A DNA stretch of 64,000 nucleotides from Pseudoalteromonas rubra (lineage in GTDB: Bacteria; Pseudomonadota; Gammaproteobacteria; Enterobacterales; Alteromonadaceae). The position numbers and the translations under genes were made by a program. Numbering within the stretch: position 1 is the stretch's first letter; each line of letters begins with the position of its first letter. Where the stretch lies: positions 930,001 through 994,000 of the forward strand of contig NZ_CP013611.1 of assembly GCF_001482385.1 (NCBI RefSeq), read 5' to 3'. The notes under the pieces were generated by a model. The model was not told the origin of the DNA. It did no database searches and saw only the letters and a list, made by a program, of their open reading frames with translations. Shown in pieces: positions 1 through 9,632 of this stretch.

Positions 1-415
1 AGCAAAAGACAAGAACGACCCGTTCCGTCTGATGGGCTTTGGTCACCGTGTATACAAGAACTTCGACCCACGTGCGACAGTAATGCGTCAAACTTGCCAC
101 GAAGTACTGAAAGAGCTGAACATTCAGGATCCATTGCTTGACGTTGCAATGAAACTTGAACAAATCGCGCTTGAAGACCCGTACTTTGTTGAGAAGAAAC
201 TGTACCCGAATGTTGATTTCTACTCAGGTATCATCCTGAAAGCAATCGGTATTCCAACCAGCATGTTCACTGTGATCTTCGCTATGTCTCGTACTGTTGG
301 CTGGATCTCACACTGGAACGAAATGCTGTCTCAGCCGGGCCACAAAATTGGTCGTCCACGTCAGCTGTACACAGGTTACACTGCACGCGACTACAAAAAA
401 GAAGGCGACAGATAA
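1..415 (+). CDS. gltA: citrate synthase, C-terminal part (cut by window start)
   Basis: The frame is open from base 2 and ends at TAA 413-415, giving the last ~137 residues of a type II citrate synthase, which condenses oxaloacetate with acetyl-CoA at the entry of the TCA cycle. The visible part holds the active-site stretch [12 protein letters not shown] and the motif PNVDFYSG, whose Asp is the catalytic Asp362 in E. coli numbering, then the conserved C-terminal segment RPRQLYTG. The N-terminal two thirds lie outside the window. A strong terminator follows directly, so the gene is probably the end of its transcript. The acetyl-CoA made by the leucine and valine clusters further right would enter here. 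Confidence 0.96.
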   Translation, partial: AKDKNDPFRLMGFGHRVYKNFDPRATVMRQTCHEVLKELNIQDPLLDVAMKLEQIALEDPYFVEKKLYPNVDFYSGIILKAIGIPTSMFTVIFAMSRTVGWISHWNEMLSQPGHKIGRPRQLYTGYTARDYKKEGDR

Positions 416-443
416 GCCACGCTTAACTTACGCTTTTAAAATA

Positions 444-468
444 GGGTTGCCAGTGGCAGCCCTTTTTT
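444..468 (+). terminator. Rho-independent terminator of gltA
   Basis: The 8-bp stem GGGTTGCC/GGCAGCCC (one G-U pair) with loop AGT is followed by six T residues, 28 bases after the gltA stop codon. Confidence 0.85.
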
Positions 469-547
469 ATGCCTCTCGATCAGACAGACTTGCAAGCCAC
501 TATAAATCCGGTAAAATCCGCCTGTTCAGGCGCAGTAGGAGACCCTT

Positions 548-1771
548 TTGAACGAAAACCCTTGCACACAACTTCGGCATGATTTCCCCATTTTTTCGGT
601 GTCACTAGATGACCAGCCATTGTGTTATTTAGACTCTGCTGCAACGACCCAAAAGCCGCATCAGGTTATCCAGGCTGTAAAGGAGTTTTACCAGTCTCAA
701 AACGCCAATGTACACCGGGGTTTACACACGCTCAGTGAGCAGGCAACGACCGCCTACGAAGCTGTGAGAGGCAAAATTGCGCAGTTTCTGAACGTACAAA
801 GCAAAGAAATCGTCTGGACCAGTGGCGCCACAGCCTCGCTCAATTTAATCGCCTATGGCCTCAGCGAAGGTCTGGATAAAGATGATGTGATCCTGCTTTC
901 GCCTTTGGAGCATCACGCGAATATTGTTCCCTGGCAACTCGCGGCACAGCGCACAGGCGCCCGTATTGAGTTGTTGCCAGTAGATGCGCAAGGTATTCTC
1001 CAGCTAGAACAAGCCAAAGCGCTGATTGCGAGCCTGAAACCAAAAGTACTGAGCGTCTGTCATGCCTCCAATGCACTGGGTAATATCAATGACGTGGCAG
1101 CATTGATAGGCAGCTGCAAAAAATCAGATACCATTACAGTGATAGATGGCGCACAGTCTTTATTACACCTGCGCCCGGATCTGCAGCAACTTGATTGCGA
1201 TTTTTATGTCTTTTCCGCTCACAAAGCGTTAGGGCCTACTGGCCTCGGTGGCCTGTATGGTCGCTATGACCTGCTGAATGCCCTGCCCGTCTATCAAAGC
1301 GGTGGTGAAATGATAGACACAGTCAGCTTTGCTGGCACAACGTTTCGCCCGGCACCTGAAAAATTTGAGCCCGGCACGCCCAACATTGCCGGTGTGATTG
1401 GCTTTGGCGCAGCGCTGGAATACCTGATGGCGCTCGAGCATAACTCTTTGTTCCAGCACGAACAGGCGATTTATCGCTCGTTAGTTAAACAACTAAGCGA
1501 AATTGATGGGATCCGGATTTGGGGCGATACCACCCATAATGTCGGCACAATCAGCTTTAGTTATAAAAATGAACATCATTACGACCTGGCAACGCTACTG
1601 AATACCCACGGTATTGCCGTCAGAAGCGGCCATCACTGCACGCAACCACTAATGGCACATCTGGGCATTGAGGGGACTATCCGAGTCAGCCTGGCATTTT
1701 ATAATAATCATCAAGACATCTGTCGATTTATCGCGGCACTGAAAGACACAATCAGCTTATTAGAAGAGTAA
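548..1771 (+). CDS. csdA: cysteine desulfurase, CsdA/SufS type (TTG start)
   Basis: This is a PLP-dependent class V aminotransferase-fold enzyme of 407 residues that removes sulfur from cysteine and holds it as a persulfide. The PLP lysine is K226 in SAHKALGPTG. The catalytic cysteine is C364 in RSGHHCTQP, the group II (SufS/CsdA) signature. The start is TTG at 548, chosen because AGGAGA sits 5-6 bases upstream (537-542) and no in-frame ATG is near. The sulfur acceptor gene csdE begins 2 bases after the stop. No sufBCD genes are here, so CsdA is favoured over SufS. The csdA-csdE-tcdA grouping matches the E. coli CSD system, which supports formation of cyclic t6A in tRNA. Confidence 0.93.
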   Translation: MNENPCTQLRHDFPIFSVSLDDQPLCYLDSAATTQKPHQVIQAVKEFYQSQNANVHRGLHTLSEQATTAYEAVRGKIAQFLNVQSKEIVWTSGATASLNLIAYGLSEGLDKDDVILLSPLEHHANIVPWQLAAQRTGARIELLPVDAQGILQLEQAKALIASLKPKVLSVCHASNALGNINDVAALIGSCKKSDTITVIDGAQSLLHLRPDLQQLDCDFYVFSAHKALGPTGLGGLYGRYDLLNALPVYQSGGEMIDTVSFAGTTFRPAPEKFEPGTPNIAGVIGFGAALEYLMALEHNSLFQHEQAIYRSLVKQLSEIDGIRIWGDTTHNVGTISFSYKNEHHYDLATLLNTHGIAVRSGHHCTQPLMAHLGIEGTIRVSLAFYNNHQDICRFIAALKDTISLLEE

Positions 1772-1773
1772 TT

Positions 1774-2181
1774 ATGGACTTATCACACATAGAGCAGACC
1801 CTTGCTCAGCACAGCGCCTGGCAGGGCAAATATCGCGAAATCATGCAACTGGGCAAAGCACTCCCAACGATGCCTGATGCGCTTAAAACGGAAGCTGCTC
1901 TGGTGAAAGGCTGTGAAAGTAAAGTTTGGTTGCACCTGGATCTGGATGAGCAACAACAGCGACTGGTGCTCATCGCCGATTCTGACACTCGCATAGTGAA
2001 AGGTTTACTGGCAATTATTCTTGCTTGCTATAACAACCAGTTACCGGCAGAAGCAAAAAAAATTGATGGCTATGAGTTATTTTCCACTCTGGGCCTTATC
2101 AAACACCTGAGCCCATCTCGTGGTAATGGCGTTCGCGCAATTGTGGAGCGTATTCATCAACAACTTCAGGTGCTGCAATAG
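1774..2181 (+). CDS. csdE: sulfur acceptor protein CsdE (SufE family)
   Basis: The 135-residue product is of normal SufE/CsdE length. The sulfur-accepting cysteine is C47 in LVKGCESKVW, the family signature. It takes persulfide sulfur from CsdA, activates the desulfurase and passes the sulfur on; in E. coli CsdE also binds TcdA. The gene starts 2 bases after csdA and is certainly co-transcribed with it. A perfect 10-bp inverted repeat straddles its stop codon (2165-2189), and tcdA converges from the other side with its stop 22 bases away. Confidence 0.93.
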   Translation: MDLSHIEQTLAQHSAWQGKYREIMQLGKALPTMPDALKTEAALVKGCESKVWLHLDLDEQQQRLVLIADSDTRIVKGLLAIILACYNNQLPAEAKKIDGYELFSTLGLIKHLSPSRGNGVRAIVERIHQQLQVLQ

Positions 2182-2189
2182 CACCTGAA
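2165..2189. terminator. perfect 10-bp hairpin over the csdE stop codon
   Basis: TTCAGGTGCT and AGCACCTGAA are perfect inverted repeats around GCAAT, overlapping the csdE stop. It lies between the convergent csdE and tcdA genes. There is no T-run on either strand, so this may be a shared 3'-end stabilising or weak termination hairpin rather than a classic terminator. Confidence 0.5.
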
Positions 2190-2203
2190 AGACCCCTAGT
2201 AAT

Positions 2204-2998
2204 TTAGCCAGCTTCCCTTGCCCGCTTGTCCAGGTGCTTACGGATCGCTTTTGCCGCGGCAAAAAAGCCAAAACTGCCTGTCACCATAGTTGCAGAGCCA
2301 AACCCGGTCGCACAGTCCATATTTTTACTGCCATCAGCCATTTGCTTGGCCTTACAGACGCTACCGTCTCCCGTTGGGTAAACCAGTTGCTCCGTTGAGT
2401 ACACACAATCAACGGCAAACTTGCGTTTCGGGTTAGTTGTAAAATTATATTGCTTGCGCAGCAGATATCGGACTTTTGCAAGCAAAGGATCGTGTGTCGT
2501 TTTGGCCACGTCTCCATAGCAAATCTGACTTGGATCTGTCTGACCACCTGCGCCACCAGTGGTGATCACTGGGATTTTTTGACGCTTACAGTGGGCTATC
2601 AGCGCCGCCTTCTCTTTTACCGCATCGATACAGTCGATGACATAATCAAATCCCTGGATATGCTCTTTGATATTATCGAGTGTGATAAAGTCATCTATTA
2701 CCTCAACCTGACAATCCGGGTTGATAGACTGACAACGCGCCTGCATGGCTTCGACTTTAGGTTGGCCTATACTCTCAGTTTTTGCATGTAGCTGGCGATT
2801 GATATTTGTGACACAGATGTCATCAAGATCGATCAGAGTTATTTTACCTATACCGGTGCGCGCCAGAGCTTCTGCTACCCAGCTACCTACGCCGCCAATA
2901 CCTATTACACAGAAACTGGCTTCGCCAAGCCAGGCTAGCTCTGTATCACCATACAAGCGGCCTATGCCACCAAATCTTAAGGATGTATCTTGCGTCAT
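2204..2998 (-). CDS. tcdA: tRNA threonylcarbamoyladenosine dehydratase TcdA (CsdL)
   Basis: This 264-residue E1-like ThiF/MoeB-family protein has the nucleotide-binding motif GIGGVGS at 33-39, followed by DLDDICVTNINRQ, typical of the ATP-dependent adenylation fold. TcdA cyclises the t6A carboxylate at position 37 of ANN-decoding tRNAs, and its length matches E. coli TcdA (268 aa). The start ATG at 2998 lies one base after the stop of the upstream pseudouridine synthase gene, so translation is probably coupled. The partner genes csdA/csdE sit convergently next to it, fitting their known link. The gene closes a long minus-strand run that starts at comEC. Confidence 0.92.
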   Translation of the reverse strand: MTQDTSLRFGGIGRLYGDTELAWLGEASFCVIGIGGVGSWVAEALARTGIGKITLIDLDDICVTNINRQLHAKTESIGQPKVEAMQARCQSINPDCQVEVIDDFITLDNIKEHIQGFDYVIDCIDAVKEKAALIAHCKRQKIPVITTGGAGGQTDPSQICYGDVAKTTHDPLLAKVRYLLRKQYNFTTNPKRKFAVDCVYSTEQLVYPTGDGSVCKAKQMADGSKNMDCATGFGSATMVTGSFGFFAAAKAIRKHLDKRAREAG

Positions 2999-2999
2999 A

Positions 3000-3665
3000 T
3001 TACCACTCTAACTCTCTGGGCTTTGCCCAGCTTTGCATTACTTCTGTGTCTGCCAGCTCAGCAAACCGCGCCCCGCCCTGCGGCAAAGCATAAAATGTCA
3101 TTCTTTCGCTATCCCACTCAAAACTTAAGCAGTAAGCATGCAGATAGACCCTGTCGGCCTCACTCCCCCCATAACTGACATCACCCAGGATTGGTGCAGA
3201 CAGGCTTTTTAACGCCACCCGCAGCTGATGGGTTTTGCCGCTGTATGGTTTGAGTAAACAAGCTCTGAGACCCGGTGCTACGCTGGCACTGTAAAAGCGC
3301 GTGATGGCCGGGTTGTCCTGACTCGTTAATAACTTATAAGTGCCACGCCGCGACTTAGCCATATCGCCTTTAATCCAGCCTTGCTTCTTTTTAGGTTTGC
3401 TGTCAATCAGGGCAAGATAGAATTTATCCACGGTCCTACTGGTAAACAGCTCAGTCAGCCTGGCTGCTGCATGACTAGAGCGAGCCAGTACCAGTAAGCC
3501 CGAAGTCACCTTATCGAGTCTGTGTACTGGGTATAGCGATTCTCCAAGCTGTTCAGCTAATAAAGCAACAAAACCGCTTTCCTGCTCACTGTGAAAGCTC
3601 ACTCCCGCGGGCTTAAGCGCCACCACAAAGTCCGGGTGACTGGCAATGACCTCAATGGGTGCCAT
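3000..3665 (-). CDS. RluA-family pseudouridine synthase
   Basis: This is a 221-residue RNA pseudouridine synthase. The catalytic motif HRLDKVTSG places the nucleophilic Asp at residue 51, and GKTHQLRVA near residue 167 is the second family motif. There is no N-terminal S4 domain, so it is shorter than RluC/RluD. It could be the short RluA-like type or TruC-like; which RNA it modifies cannot be read from the sequence. The start overlaps the end of kdsB by 14 bases, and the stop is followed one base later by tcdA, so two RNA-modification genes ride at the end of the LPS operon. Confidence 0.85.
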   Translation of the reverse strand: MAPIEVIASHPDFVVALKPAGVSFHSEQESGFVALLAEQLGESLYPVHRLDKVTSGLLVLARSSHAAARLTELFTSRTVDKFYLALIDSKPKKKQGWIKGDMAKSRRGTYKLLTSQDNPAITRFYSASVAPGLRACLLKPYSGKTHQLRVALKSLSAPILGDVSYGGSEADRVYLHAYCLSFEWDSERMTFYALPQGGARFAELADTEVMQSWAKPRELEW

Positions 3666-4416
3666 TGAGATACTCGACTACACGCTTTAAATCTTCCGGT
3701 GTATCAACCCCGGCATAAACTGGACGGCAAGCTTTGGCAATTTTGATCCGATAACCGTGATACAGTACGCGTAACTGCTCCAACGATTCCTGACCTTCGA
3801 GGGGAGAAACCGGTAAAGCCAGGTAGGTTTTAATGAAACCGGCACGATAGGCATAGATACCCACATGGCGTTGAAAATGTGCCAGTGGAACTTTGCTCTC
3901 ATCCAGCGTCATCATGCTGTCGCGCTGAAACGGGATAGAAGCGCGTGAAAAATACAGGGCATTGTGGTGGGCATCCTGAACCACTTTGACCGCATTAGGA
4001 TTCAACACTTCGTGAACGTCTGTAACGTCCACACTGAGTGTGGCCATCGGGGCTTCCTGCGCATCATGCAGCAAAGTAGCGACCTGAGTGATATTTTCCG
4101 GCGCCAGTAAGGGCTCATCACCCTGAACATTAACCACTAAGGTATCATCAGCCAGTCCCAGCTGTTCAACCACTTCTGCAAGACGCTCCGTTCCCGATTG
4201 ATGATCTTCTCGCGTCATCAATACGTTTTCAGTAAAAGCTTGAGCGCGCTCAAACACCTGCGCATTATCGGTCGCGATATAAACGGCTTTAGCACCGGAC
4301 TTCATGGCCTGCTCATAAACATGTTGGATCATAGGCTTACCACAAATGTCAGCCAGAGGTTTGCCCGGCAGACGGGTTGAAGCGTAACGCGCCGGAATAA
4401 CGACTATGAATTCCAC
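3652..4416 (-). CDS. kdsB: CMP-Kdo synthetase KdsB (GTG start)
   Basis: The enzyme, 3-deoxy-manno-octulosonate cytidylyltransferase, activates Kdo with CTP for attachment to lipid A. It has 254 residues, the family's usual length. The N-terminal [15 protein letters not shown] is the nucleotide-binding signature, and NVQGDEPL and [10 protein letters not shown] are further KdsB motifs. The start is GTG at 4416, with GAGG 7 bases upstream inside the preceding gene; the two overlap by 13 bases. Together with lpxK and msbA it forms a lipid A/inner-core assembly operon. Confidence 0.95.
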   Translation of the reverse strand: MEFIVVIPARYASTRLPGKPLADICGKPMIQHVYEQAMKSGAKAVYIATDNAQVFERAQAFTENVLMTREDHQSGTERLAEVVEQLGLADDTLVVNVQGDEPLLAPENITQVATLLHDAQEAPMATLSVDVTDVHEVLNPNAVKVVQDAHHNALYFSRASIPFQRDSMMTLDESKVPLAHFQRHVGIYAYRAGFIKTYLALPVSPLEGQESLEQLRVLYHGYRIKIAKACRPVYAGVDTPEDLKRVVEYLNGTH

Positions 4417-4601
4417 TTTTCGACCTCTTCGAGCGATAATTCGCGCGCTTCATTTTCCAATAGTACTGGAATGTCGTTTCTTACCGGGTAAGCCAGTTTC
4501 GCAGCCGTGCTGATCAGCTCCTGATTGTCTTTGTCAAATCTCAGTTTTCCTTTGCAAACCGGACAGGCAATAATCTCGAGTAATTTAGTGTCAAAGGCCA
4601 T
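4404..4601 (-). CDS. Trm112 family protein (YcaR-like)
   Basis: This is a 65-residue small protein with [11 protein letters not shown] (C13 and C16) and the conserved [12 protein letters not shown] segment, matching the YcaR/Trm112 family found between lpxK and kdsB in many gammaproteobacteria. Only one CxxC pair is present. AAGGGA precedes the ATG. It overlaps lpxK upstream by 11 bases and kdsB downstream by 13, so it is certainly part of the operon. Its biochemical role is not established. Confidence 0.9.
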   Translation of the reverse strand: MAFDTKLLEIIACPVCKGKLRFDKDNQELISTAAKLAYPVRNDIPVLLENEARELSLEEVEKWNS

Positions 4602-5574
4602 GGTTGACTATCCCTTTTTGTTTTAATAACGAATTAAGTTGTTGTGTAAGTTCAGCACTTGGCTGTGCGTCTACTTTTAAATAATACCAATTTTCTTTAC
4701 CGAATGACTGGCATTTTACTGCGTCTTTTTCGGTCATAAATACTGCCAGGTCTTCGCAGGTCGCAAAGTCAGGCTCGCTGTAAGCGTGGTGATCGGCAAA
4801 ATGCAGTGTATTAAGCAGCTCAACACCATCTGAGCGCAATGATTGTTCAAAGCGTTGCGGATTGCCAATGGCACTTACAGCAATGCCCTGCTCAGCTATT
4901 TTTTCAATTGTCTGATTATCGCGGACGCTGAAATAGCCACTGCGTACCAGCTCATAGCCAACCCCATCTGACTTGCCATTATAGACGACTAAGTCAGTGT
5001 GCTTAAGGCGGCTCGGCGTTTCACGTAATGGGCCAGCCGGTAGCAACAGAGTGTTACCAAAGCGGCGCTGCGCATCAACGATGCAAATCTCAATATCCCG
5101 GGCCAGCTGATAGTGCTGCAGGCCGTCGTCACTGACGATAATATCCGGTTTATCCTCGCGCATCAGCAGTTCAATACTCGCCTGGCGATCACCACCTATC
5201 ATCACCGGACAGCCTAATCGCTTGTATATCAATAAAGGCTCGTCACCTGCTTCTTTGGCGCTGCTGCTATCTGTCACTCGATATGGCAGGCTGGGGGGGT
5301 GTGCACCATAGCCACGGCTGATCACCGCGACTTTGAGACCCAAAGATTCAAGATATGGCACCAGCCACAACACAAACGGCGTTTTGCCGTTGCCACCTAT
5401 GCCGATATTGCCAACGATGATCACCGGCACGGGCGCTTTATAGACACGTTTAAGACCCAGCTTAAACAGCGCCCTGCGCAGTGAACTCAGCAACCAAAAT
5501 ACCCCAGACAAAGGCAACAGTAAGATATTTATCAGCCCTAAAGGTTGATACCAACTGCGCTCTAAGCGATTCAT
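4591..5574 (-). CDS. lpxK: tetraacyldisaccharide 4'-kinase LpxK
   Basis: LpxK phosphorylates the 4' position of the lipid A disaccharide with ATP at the inner membrane. The protein has 327 residues, as usual for the family. A hydrophobic N-terminal stretch (about 13-32) is followed by the P-loop [13 protein letters not shown] (55-67), with [13 protein letters not shown] around residues 148-160. The start ATG overlaps the msbA stop (ATGA, 5571-5574), indicating translational coupling in the order msbA-lpxK, the usual arrangement. Confidence 0.96.
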   Translation of the reverse strand: MNRLERSWYQPLGLINILLLPLSGVFWLLSSLRRALFKLGLKRVYKAPVPVIIVGNIGIGGNGKTPFVLWLVPYLESLGLKVAVISRGYGAHPPSLPYRVTDSSSAKEAGDEPLLIYKRLGCPVMIGGDRQASIELLMREDKPDIIVSDDGLQHYQLARDIEICIVDAQRRFGNTLLLPAGPLRETPSRLKHTDLVVYNGKSDGVGYELVRSGYFSVRDNQTIEKIAEQGIAVSAIGNPQRFEQSLRSDGVELLNTLHFADHHAYSEPDFATCEDLAVFMTEKDAVKCQSFGKENWYYLKVDAQPSAELTQQLNSLLKQKGIVNHGL

Positions 5575-7313
5575 GCCTGCTCACCGTACTGCATCTGACA
5601 CAAAGCAGCATAAATCCCCTTTTGCTCCAGCAATGCCTGATGCTTGCCTTGCTCGACAATACGCCCCTGATCGAGCACATAGATGCAGTCTGATTGCTCA
5701 ATGGTCGACAAGCGATGTGCGATCACAATAGAGGTTTTATCTTTCATCAGGTTGTCGAGCGCTTGCTGAATTAACCGCTCTGACTCAGTATCCAATGCCG
5801 AAGTTGCTTCATCCAATATCAGAATGGGGGCATTTTTAACAATTGCACGGGCGATAGCGATGCGTTGACGCTGACCGCCGGAAAGCATGACGCCATTTTC
5901 ACCCACCATGGTATTCAAACCCTCTGGCAAGTCTTTAACAAATTCCCAGACATGCGCCTGTTTCGCCACCAGCTCCAGCTCCTCCTGGGTATAGGGGCGC
6001 TCCAGACCATACATGATGTTATTAGCGATGGTATCGTTGAACAACATCACCTGTTGTGACACCAGCGCGAACTGTTTACGCAGTGATGGCAAAGTGTAGT
6101 CTTGAAGTTTCACCCCATCGAGGGTGATCTCTCCTTCATCCCAGTCATAAAAACGTGGCAACAGGTTGGACAAAGTTGATTTGCCCGAGCCACTGCGCCC
6201 CACTAGCGCAATGCTCTGACCGGCCGGAATTTGCAAAGACAAGGATTTTATAACGGCTTCGTCTTTGCCCGGATAATGGAATGTCACACCAGAAACTGTC
6301 AGCTCGCCTTTCACACTATCCGCTTCGAGCTTGCCTGTATTCTTTTCCTGCTCTTTGTCCAGAATTTCAAAAATACTGGTGGCAGCGGCAATCCCCCGCT
6401 GTAAATCACTATTCACATTAGCCAACTGCTTGAGCGGTCTGAGCATCATCATCATCGACGTTGTCAAAGACACAAAGGTACCCGACGAAATCGTGTCGAT
6501 CATATCTGGCATCGCGATAATAGCAAGGATCAACGCCATCGCGCTGGCTGCAATAATTTGGATCACAGACACGCTTAGCGCCCTGGTCGCATCCATCTTC
6601 ACTCTTTGCTGGCGATTACGATTGTTGACATCAGCAAAGTGAGTTATCTCTTTGTCCTGGCCGCCGAAGCCATGGATCACTTTATGCCCCGCCAGCATTT
6701 GCTCAGAACTGCGGGTCACCTCTCCCATGGCATCCTGAATGTTCTTTGAGATCTTGCGAAAACGCTTAGAGACCAGATTGACAATCACGCCAACAATGGG
6801 AATAACAACTAAGAATATCAAGGACAACTGCCAGCTGGCGTTGAACATCACCACCAGAAGGAATAATACAAAAGCCCCTTCACGGATCATAACCTGCAAA
6901 GCACGGGTTACGGCTTGTTGCACTTGCTCAGTATCGAACGTGATTTTCGAGATCATTTCACCATTAGAATGTTGATCATGAAAACTCACGGGTAAAAATA
7001 ACATATGCTCAAACAAGGATTGGCGTAGCTTTCTGACCACCTGAGAACCCACATAGCTCAGGCAGTATGATGCCATGTAATTGAAAATACCCCGTCCTAT
7101 AACCAGTAGCACCACCACAATGGGTGCCATTTTTAACACCTCTGCGTTGCGCTCTGTCAGGCCATCATCGATAAAAGGCTGCATCAGCTGAACAAAGAGT
7201 GCGTCCATTGCGGCATAACCGAGCATGCCAATAATGGCAAACAAGGCGGGCACTTTAAAATCGAAGGTGTAACTCAGAAGCCGCTTGTAGATCTGCTTGG
7301 CGGATTGTTGCAT
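5571..7313 (-). CDS. msbA: lipid A export ATP-binding/permease protein MsbA
   Basis: This half-size ABC exporter flips core-lipid A across the inner membrane. A six-helix membrane domain fills roughly the first 320 residues. The ATPase part shows Walker A LVGRSGSGKST, the signature LSGGQRQRIAIARA and Walker B ILILDEATSALD. I chose the ATG at 7313 (580 aa), preceded by AGAGAG; an in-frame ATG at 7334 would add seven residues but has no visible ribosome site. It sits directly downstream of comEC and is coupled to lpxK. The order comEC-msbA-lpxK-ycaR-kdsB matches E. coli closely. Confidence 0.95.
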   Translation of the reverse strand: MQQSAKQIYKRLLSYTFDFKVPALFAIIGMLGYAAMDALFVQLMQPFIDDGLTERNAEVLKMAPIVVVLLVIGRGIFNYMASYCLSYVGSQVVRKLRQSLFEHMLFLPVSFHDQHSNGEMISKITFDTEQVQQAVTRALQVMIREGAFVLFLLVVMFNASWQLSLIFLVVIPIVGVIVNLVSKRFRKISKNIQDAMGEVTRSSEQMLAGHKVIHGFGGQDKEITHFADVNNRNRQQRVKMDATRALSVSVIQIIAASAMALILAIIAMPDMIDTISSGTFVSLTTSMMMMLRPLKQLANVNSDLQRGIAAATSIFEILDKEQEKNTGKLEADSVKGELTVSGVTFHYPGKDEAVIKSLSLQIPAGQSIALVGRSGSGKSTLSNLLPRFYDWDEGEITLDGVKLQDYTLPSLRKQFALVSQQVMLFNDTIANNIMYGLERPYTQEELELVAKQAHVWEFVKDLPEGLNTMVGENGVMLSGGQRQRIAIARAIVKNAPILILDEATSALDTESERLIQQALDNLMKDKTSIVIAHRLSTIEQSDCIYVLDQGRIVEQGKHQALLEQKGIYAALCQMQYGEQA

Positions 7314-7376
7314 AGTGTCTCTCTGGTACGTCATAACCCGCGTATTGTAGCGGTACTGATGGCAAAACTGAATGCA

Positions 7377-9632
7377 TTATCTTAAGAACCAAAAACTTTT
7401 CCTGTCCCGGGCAGTTTCTGATTGAACGTCTGTCCCGGTTATTTTGAATCGGATCTGACCTTCTTCGGCCGTATCCAGCATACGACTGCCGATTAACTGG
7501 TAGCGCTCCACAACCTCCTCGTGCGGCAAACGCCATGGCGAGTAGTAGCCGCGTGAGAACACAACCCATCTCGGTGCAACGGCTGAGACAAACGCCATAC
7601 TGGACGACGTGTTACTGCCGTGATGCGGCGCAATCAGTATATCTGCGGGCACTTTTCCACCTTGTAACGCCAGCAATGCATGCTCAGCCAGCTGTTCAAT
7701 GTCCCCAGGCAACAGTAGATTAGTATTGCCATCACTAACCCTGATCACACATGAGTTATTGTTGTCACTGTTCATTGGGGCCACTGGCCAGAGCGACTCT
7801 ATGGTTAGTTTATCCATTGTCACCGTTTTTAAGGTGCACAGCGCCTTACCGTCCCCCTCATGAAATAGCCCAAGCGAGCGGCCACCATCGTAGCGGTATA
7901 AATCTGCTAACCCACCATTGTGGTCACTGTCATCATGGCTTATCACGGTATGCAGCAAGCGAATACGATTAGCCTCAAGGTAGAGCTTGATCACATTATC
8001 GAACAATGAATAACGGGAAAAGTAACTGGCACCTAGGTCAACCAAAATACCTTTGCCCTGCGTGGATACCAATACCGCCGTGCCATGACCAACATCAAAG
8101 ACATCCACTTGCCAGTCAGGAGGACGCTCAAGCACACTGAATATCACCCCGGCAGACAGCGGGATCCAGGCAAAGATCCGGGTCACGGCACACATACAAA
8201 GGAGCAATGCCAGATAGCCTAACGTCACCACCTCAATGCTCACGGTACCCGTCTGCCACCAATGGTAAGGAAATGAGTTTACCCATTGGTAGACAGAGTT
8301 CAACAGTGCATCAAATGGGCCCAACACCGCCTTGTCCATGATCAGCACAGCAAGTGTGTGCAGTAACAAAAGCGGAAAAATCACCACTGTCAGCAAGGGT
8401 ACAACCAACAAATTAACTAAGATACTGCTCGCACTAAACCCATGATACGAATAGAGAGTGAGCGGCAATAATGTAACAAATAAAGCACATTGCAAATAAC
8501 ATAGAAGCTTAACTTTGGACGTATGCTCTGACTCCTGCATCAAAGTTCGAAATACGAAAAAAATCGTCACAACGGCCAGGAATGAAAAATACAGGCCCAG
8601 ATTAAGCACCGCAAACGGGTTGGCAACCAGGATCACAACCAACGCATACAACAAGACTCTTGCAGGGCTCAATTGCCGGGCAAACAAAAAGCAACAAGCT
8701 CCCAGCAAAGCCATTAACCAGGCACGCTGTGCAGACACCTGTAACCCACTTAGCCACACATACACACCACTGAGCCCCAGCGCGAAAACAAAATAACCCA
8801 GCTGATAGTTATGCCATTGAGATAAATGCGGCCAAAATAACCACAAGCCGAACTTACAAAGAGCAAAACTCAGCGCAAAGACAATGGCGACATGCAAACC
8901 AGAAATAGCCAGCAAGTGACTCAGTCCCAGCGACTTAAAATGGTCTTTGTCCGCTTGCGCAATGGCACTTTTATCTCCCGTGAGCAACACATAATAGAAC
9001 CAGCCAAAATGTAACCCTTCGAACGCCTCTGCAACCCAGTCACGATATACCGCTCGCGAGGCTTTTTGTTCGCCAGCAATCACTTCAGACACAGCTATCC
9101 GGCCTTTGTAGAATATCTGGCTTCGAAAGGCATAAAGCTCAGCATCAAATACCGTAAAGTTTTTTCGACTACGAAATGGTTTAAGAATGGCGCTTCCTGA
9201 CAGCACTGTTTCGTGTAACTCAGCAGGCAGTTCACCGCTCAATGAGGCATTGATCCGTATAGCACGATACCAAGGTACTTTATATTGTCCCAGTTGTTTC
9301 AGATCGAGCGTGACATAGGGTCGCGTACCTGAGCCTATCACTTTGCTCACAACACCGACCACTGCGACCTCCTGCTCTAAGACTTTTTCAGCAACCGGTG
9401 GTGCATAAACCAGCCAATAGTGACAAATCGTCACAAAAATACCTAAAATAAAACCTGCCAAAACACTCGAAAAAGCCTTAAAATACCCGCAGAGAAAAAG
9501 GAGCACGCCTGAGCAGACAAACCACTGCCACTGACTCAGATAAAACACTGAGATCAGGCACCCGCTGATCAGGCCGCAGCAAATCAATATTGATGTAAAT
9601 GGTTGCTTAACATGCCAAAAAAGACGATCCAA
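7377..9632 (-). CDS. comEC: DNA internalization competence protein ComEC/Rec2
   Basis: The protein forms the inner-membrane channel for single-stranded DNA uptake. It has 751 residues with hydrophobic helices at the N-terminus, a competence domain (about 200-460, starting near the LLAISGLHVAIVFAL motif) and a C-terminal metallo-beta-lactamase-like domain (about 500-751). The latter carries DVGHGTAVLV, SHDDSDHNGG and APHHGSNTSSS, metal-ligand motifs of that fold. The longest frame begins with TTG at 9632, which overlaps the start of the divergent DUF2062 gene by 21 bases; a start some codons further in is possible because no clear ribosome site is visible. Confidence 0.93.
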   Translation of the reverse strand: MDRLFWHVKQPFTSILICCGLISGCLISVFYLSQWQWFVCSGVLLFLCGYFKAFSSVLAGFILGIFVTICHYWLVYAPPVAEKVLEQEVAVVGVVSKVIGSGTRPYVTLDLKQLGQYKVPWYRAIRINASLSGELPAELHETVLSGSAILKPFRSRKNFTVFDAELYAFRSQIFYKGRIAVSEVIAGEQKASRAVYRDWVAEAFEGLHFGWFYYVLLTGDKSAIAQADKDHFKSLGLSHLLAISGLHVAIVFALSFALCKFGLWLFWPHLSQWHNYQLGYFVFALGLSGVYVWLSGLQVSAQRAWLMALLGACCFLFARQLSPARVLLYALVVILVANPFAVLNLGLYFSFLAVVTIFFVFRTLMQESEHTSKVKLLCYLQCALFVTLLPLTLYSYHGFSASSILVNLLVVPLLTVVIFPLLLLHTLAVLIMDKAVLGPFDALLNSVYQWVNSFPYHWWQTGTVSIEVVTLGYLALLLCMCAVTRIFAWIPLSAGVIFSVLERPPDWQVDVFDVGHGTAVLVSTQGKGILVDLGASYFSRYSLFDNVIKLYLEANRIRLLHTVISHDDSDHNGGLADLYRYDGGRSLGLFHEGDGKALCTLKTVTMDKLTIESLWPVAPMNSDNNNSCVIRVSDGNTNLLLPGDIEQLAEHALLALQGGKVPADILIAPHHGSNTSSSMAFVSAVAPRWVVFSRGYYSPWRLPHEEVVERYQLIGSRMLDTAEEGQIRFKITGTDVQSETARDRKSFWFLR

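Noticed and set aside
297..551. 84-codon frame overlapping the gltA end and the terminator
   Set aside because: Runs across the gltA terminator hairpin in a different frame and has no support.
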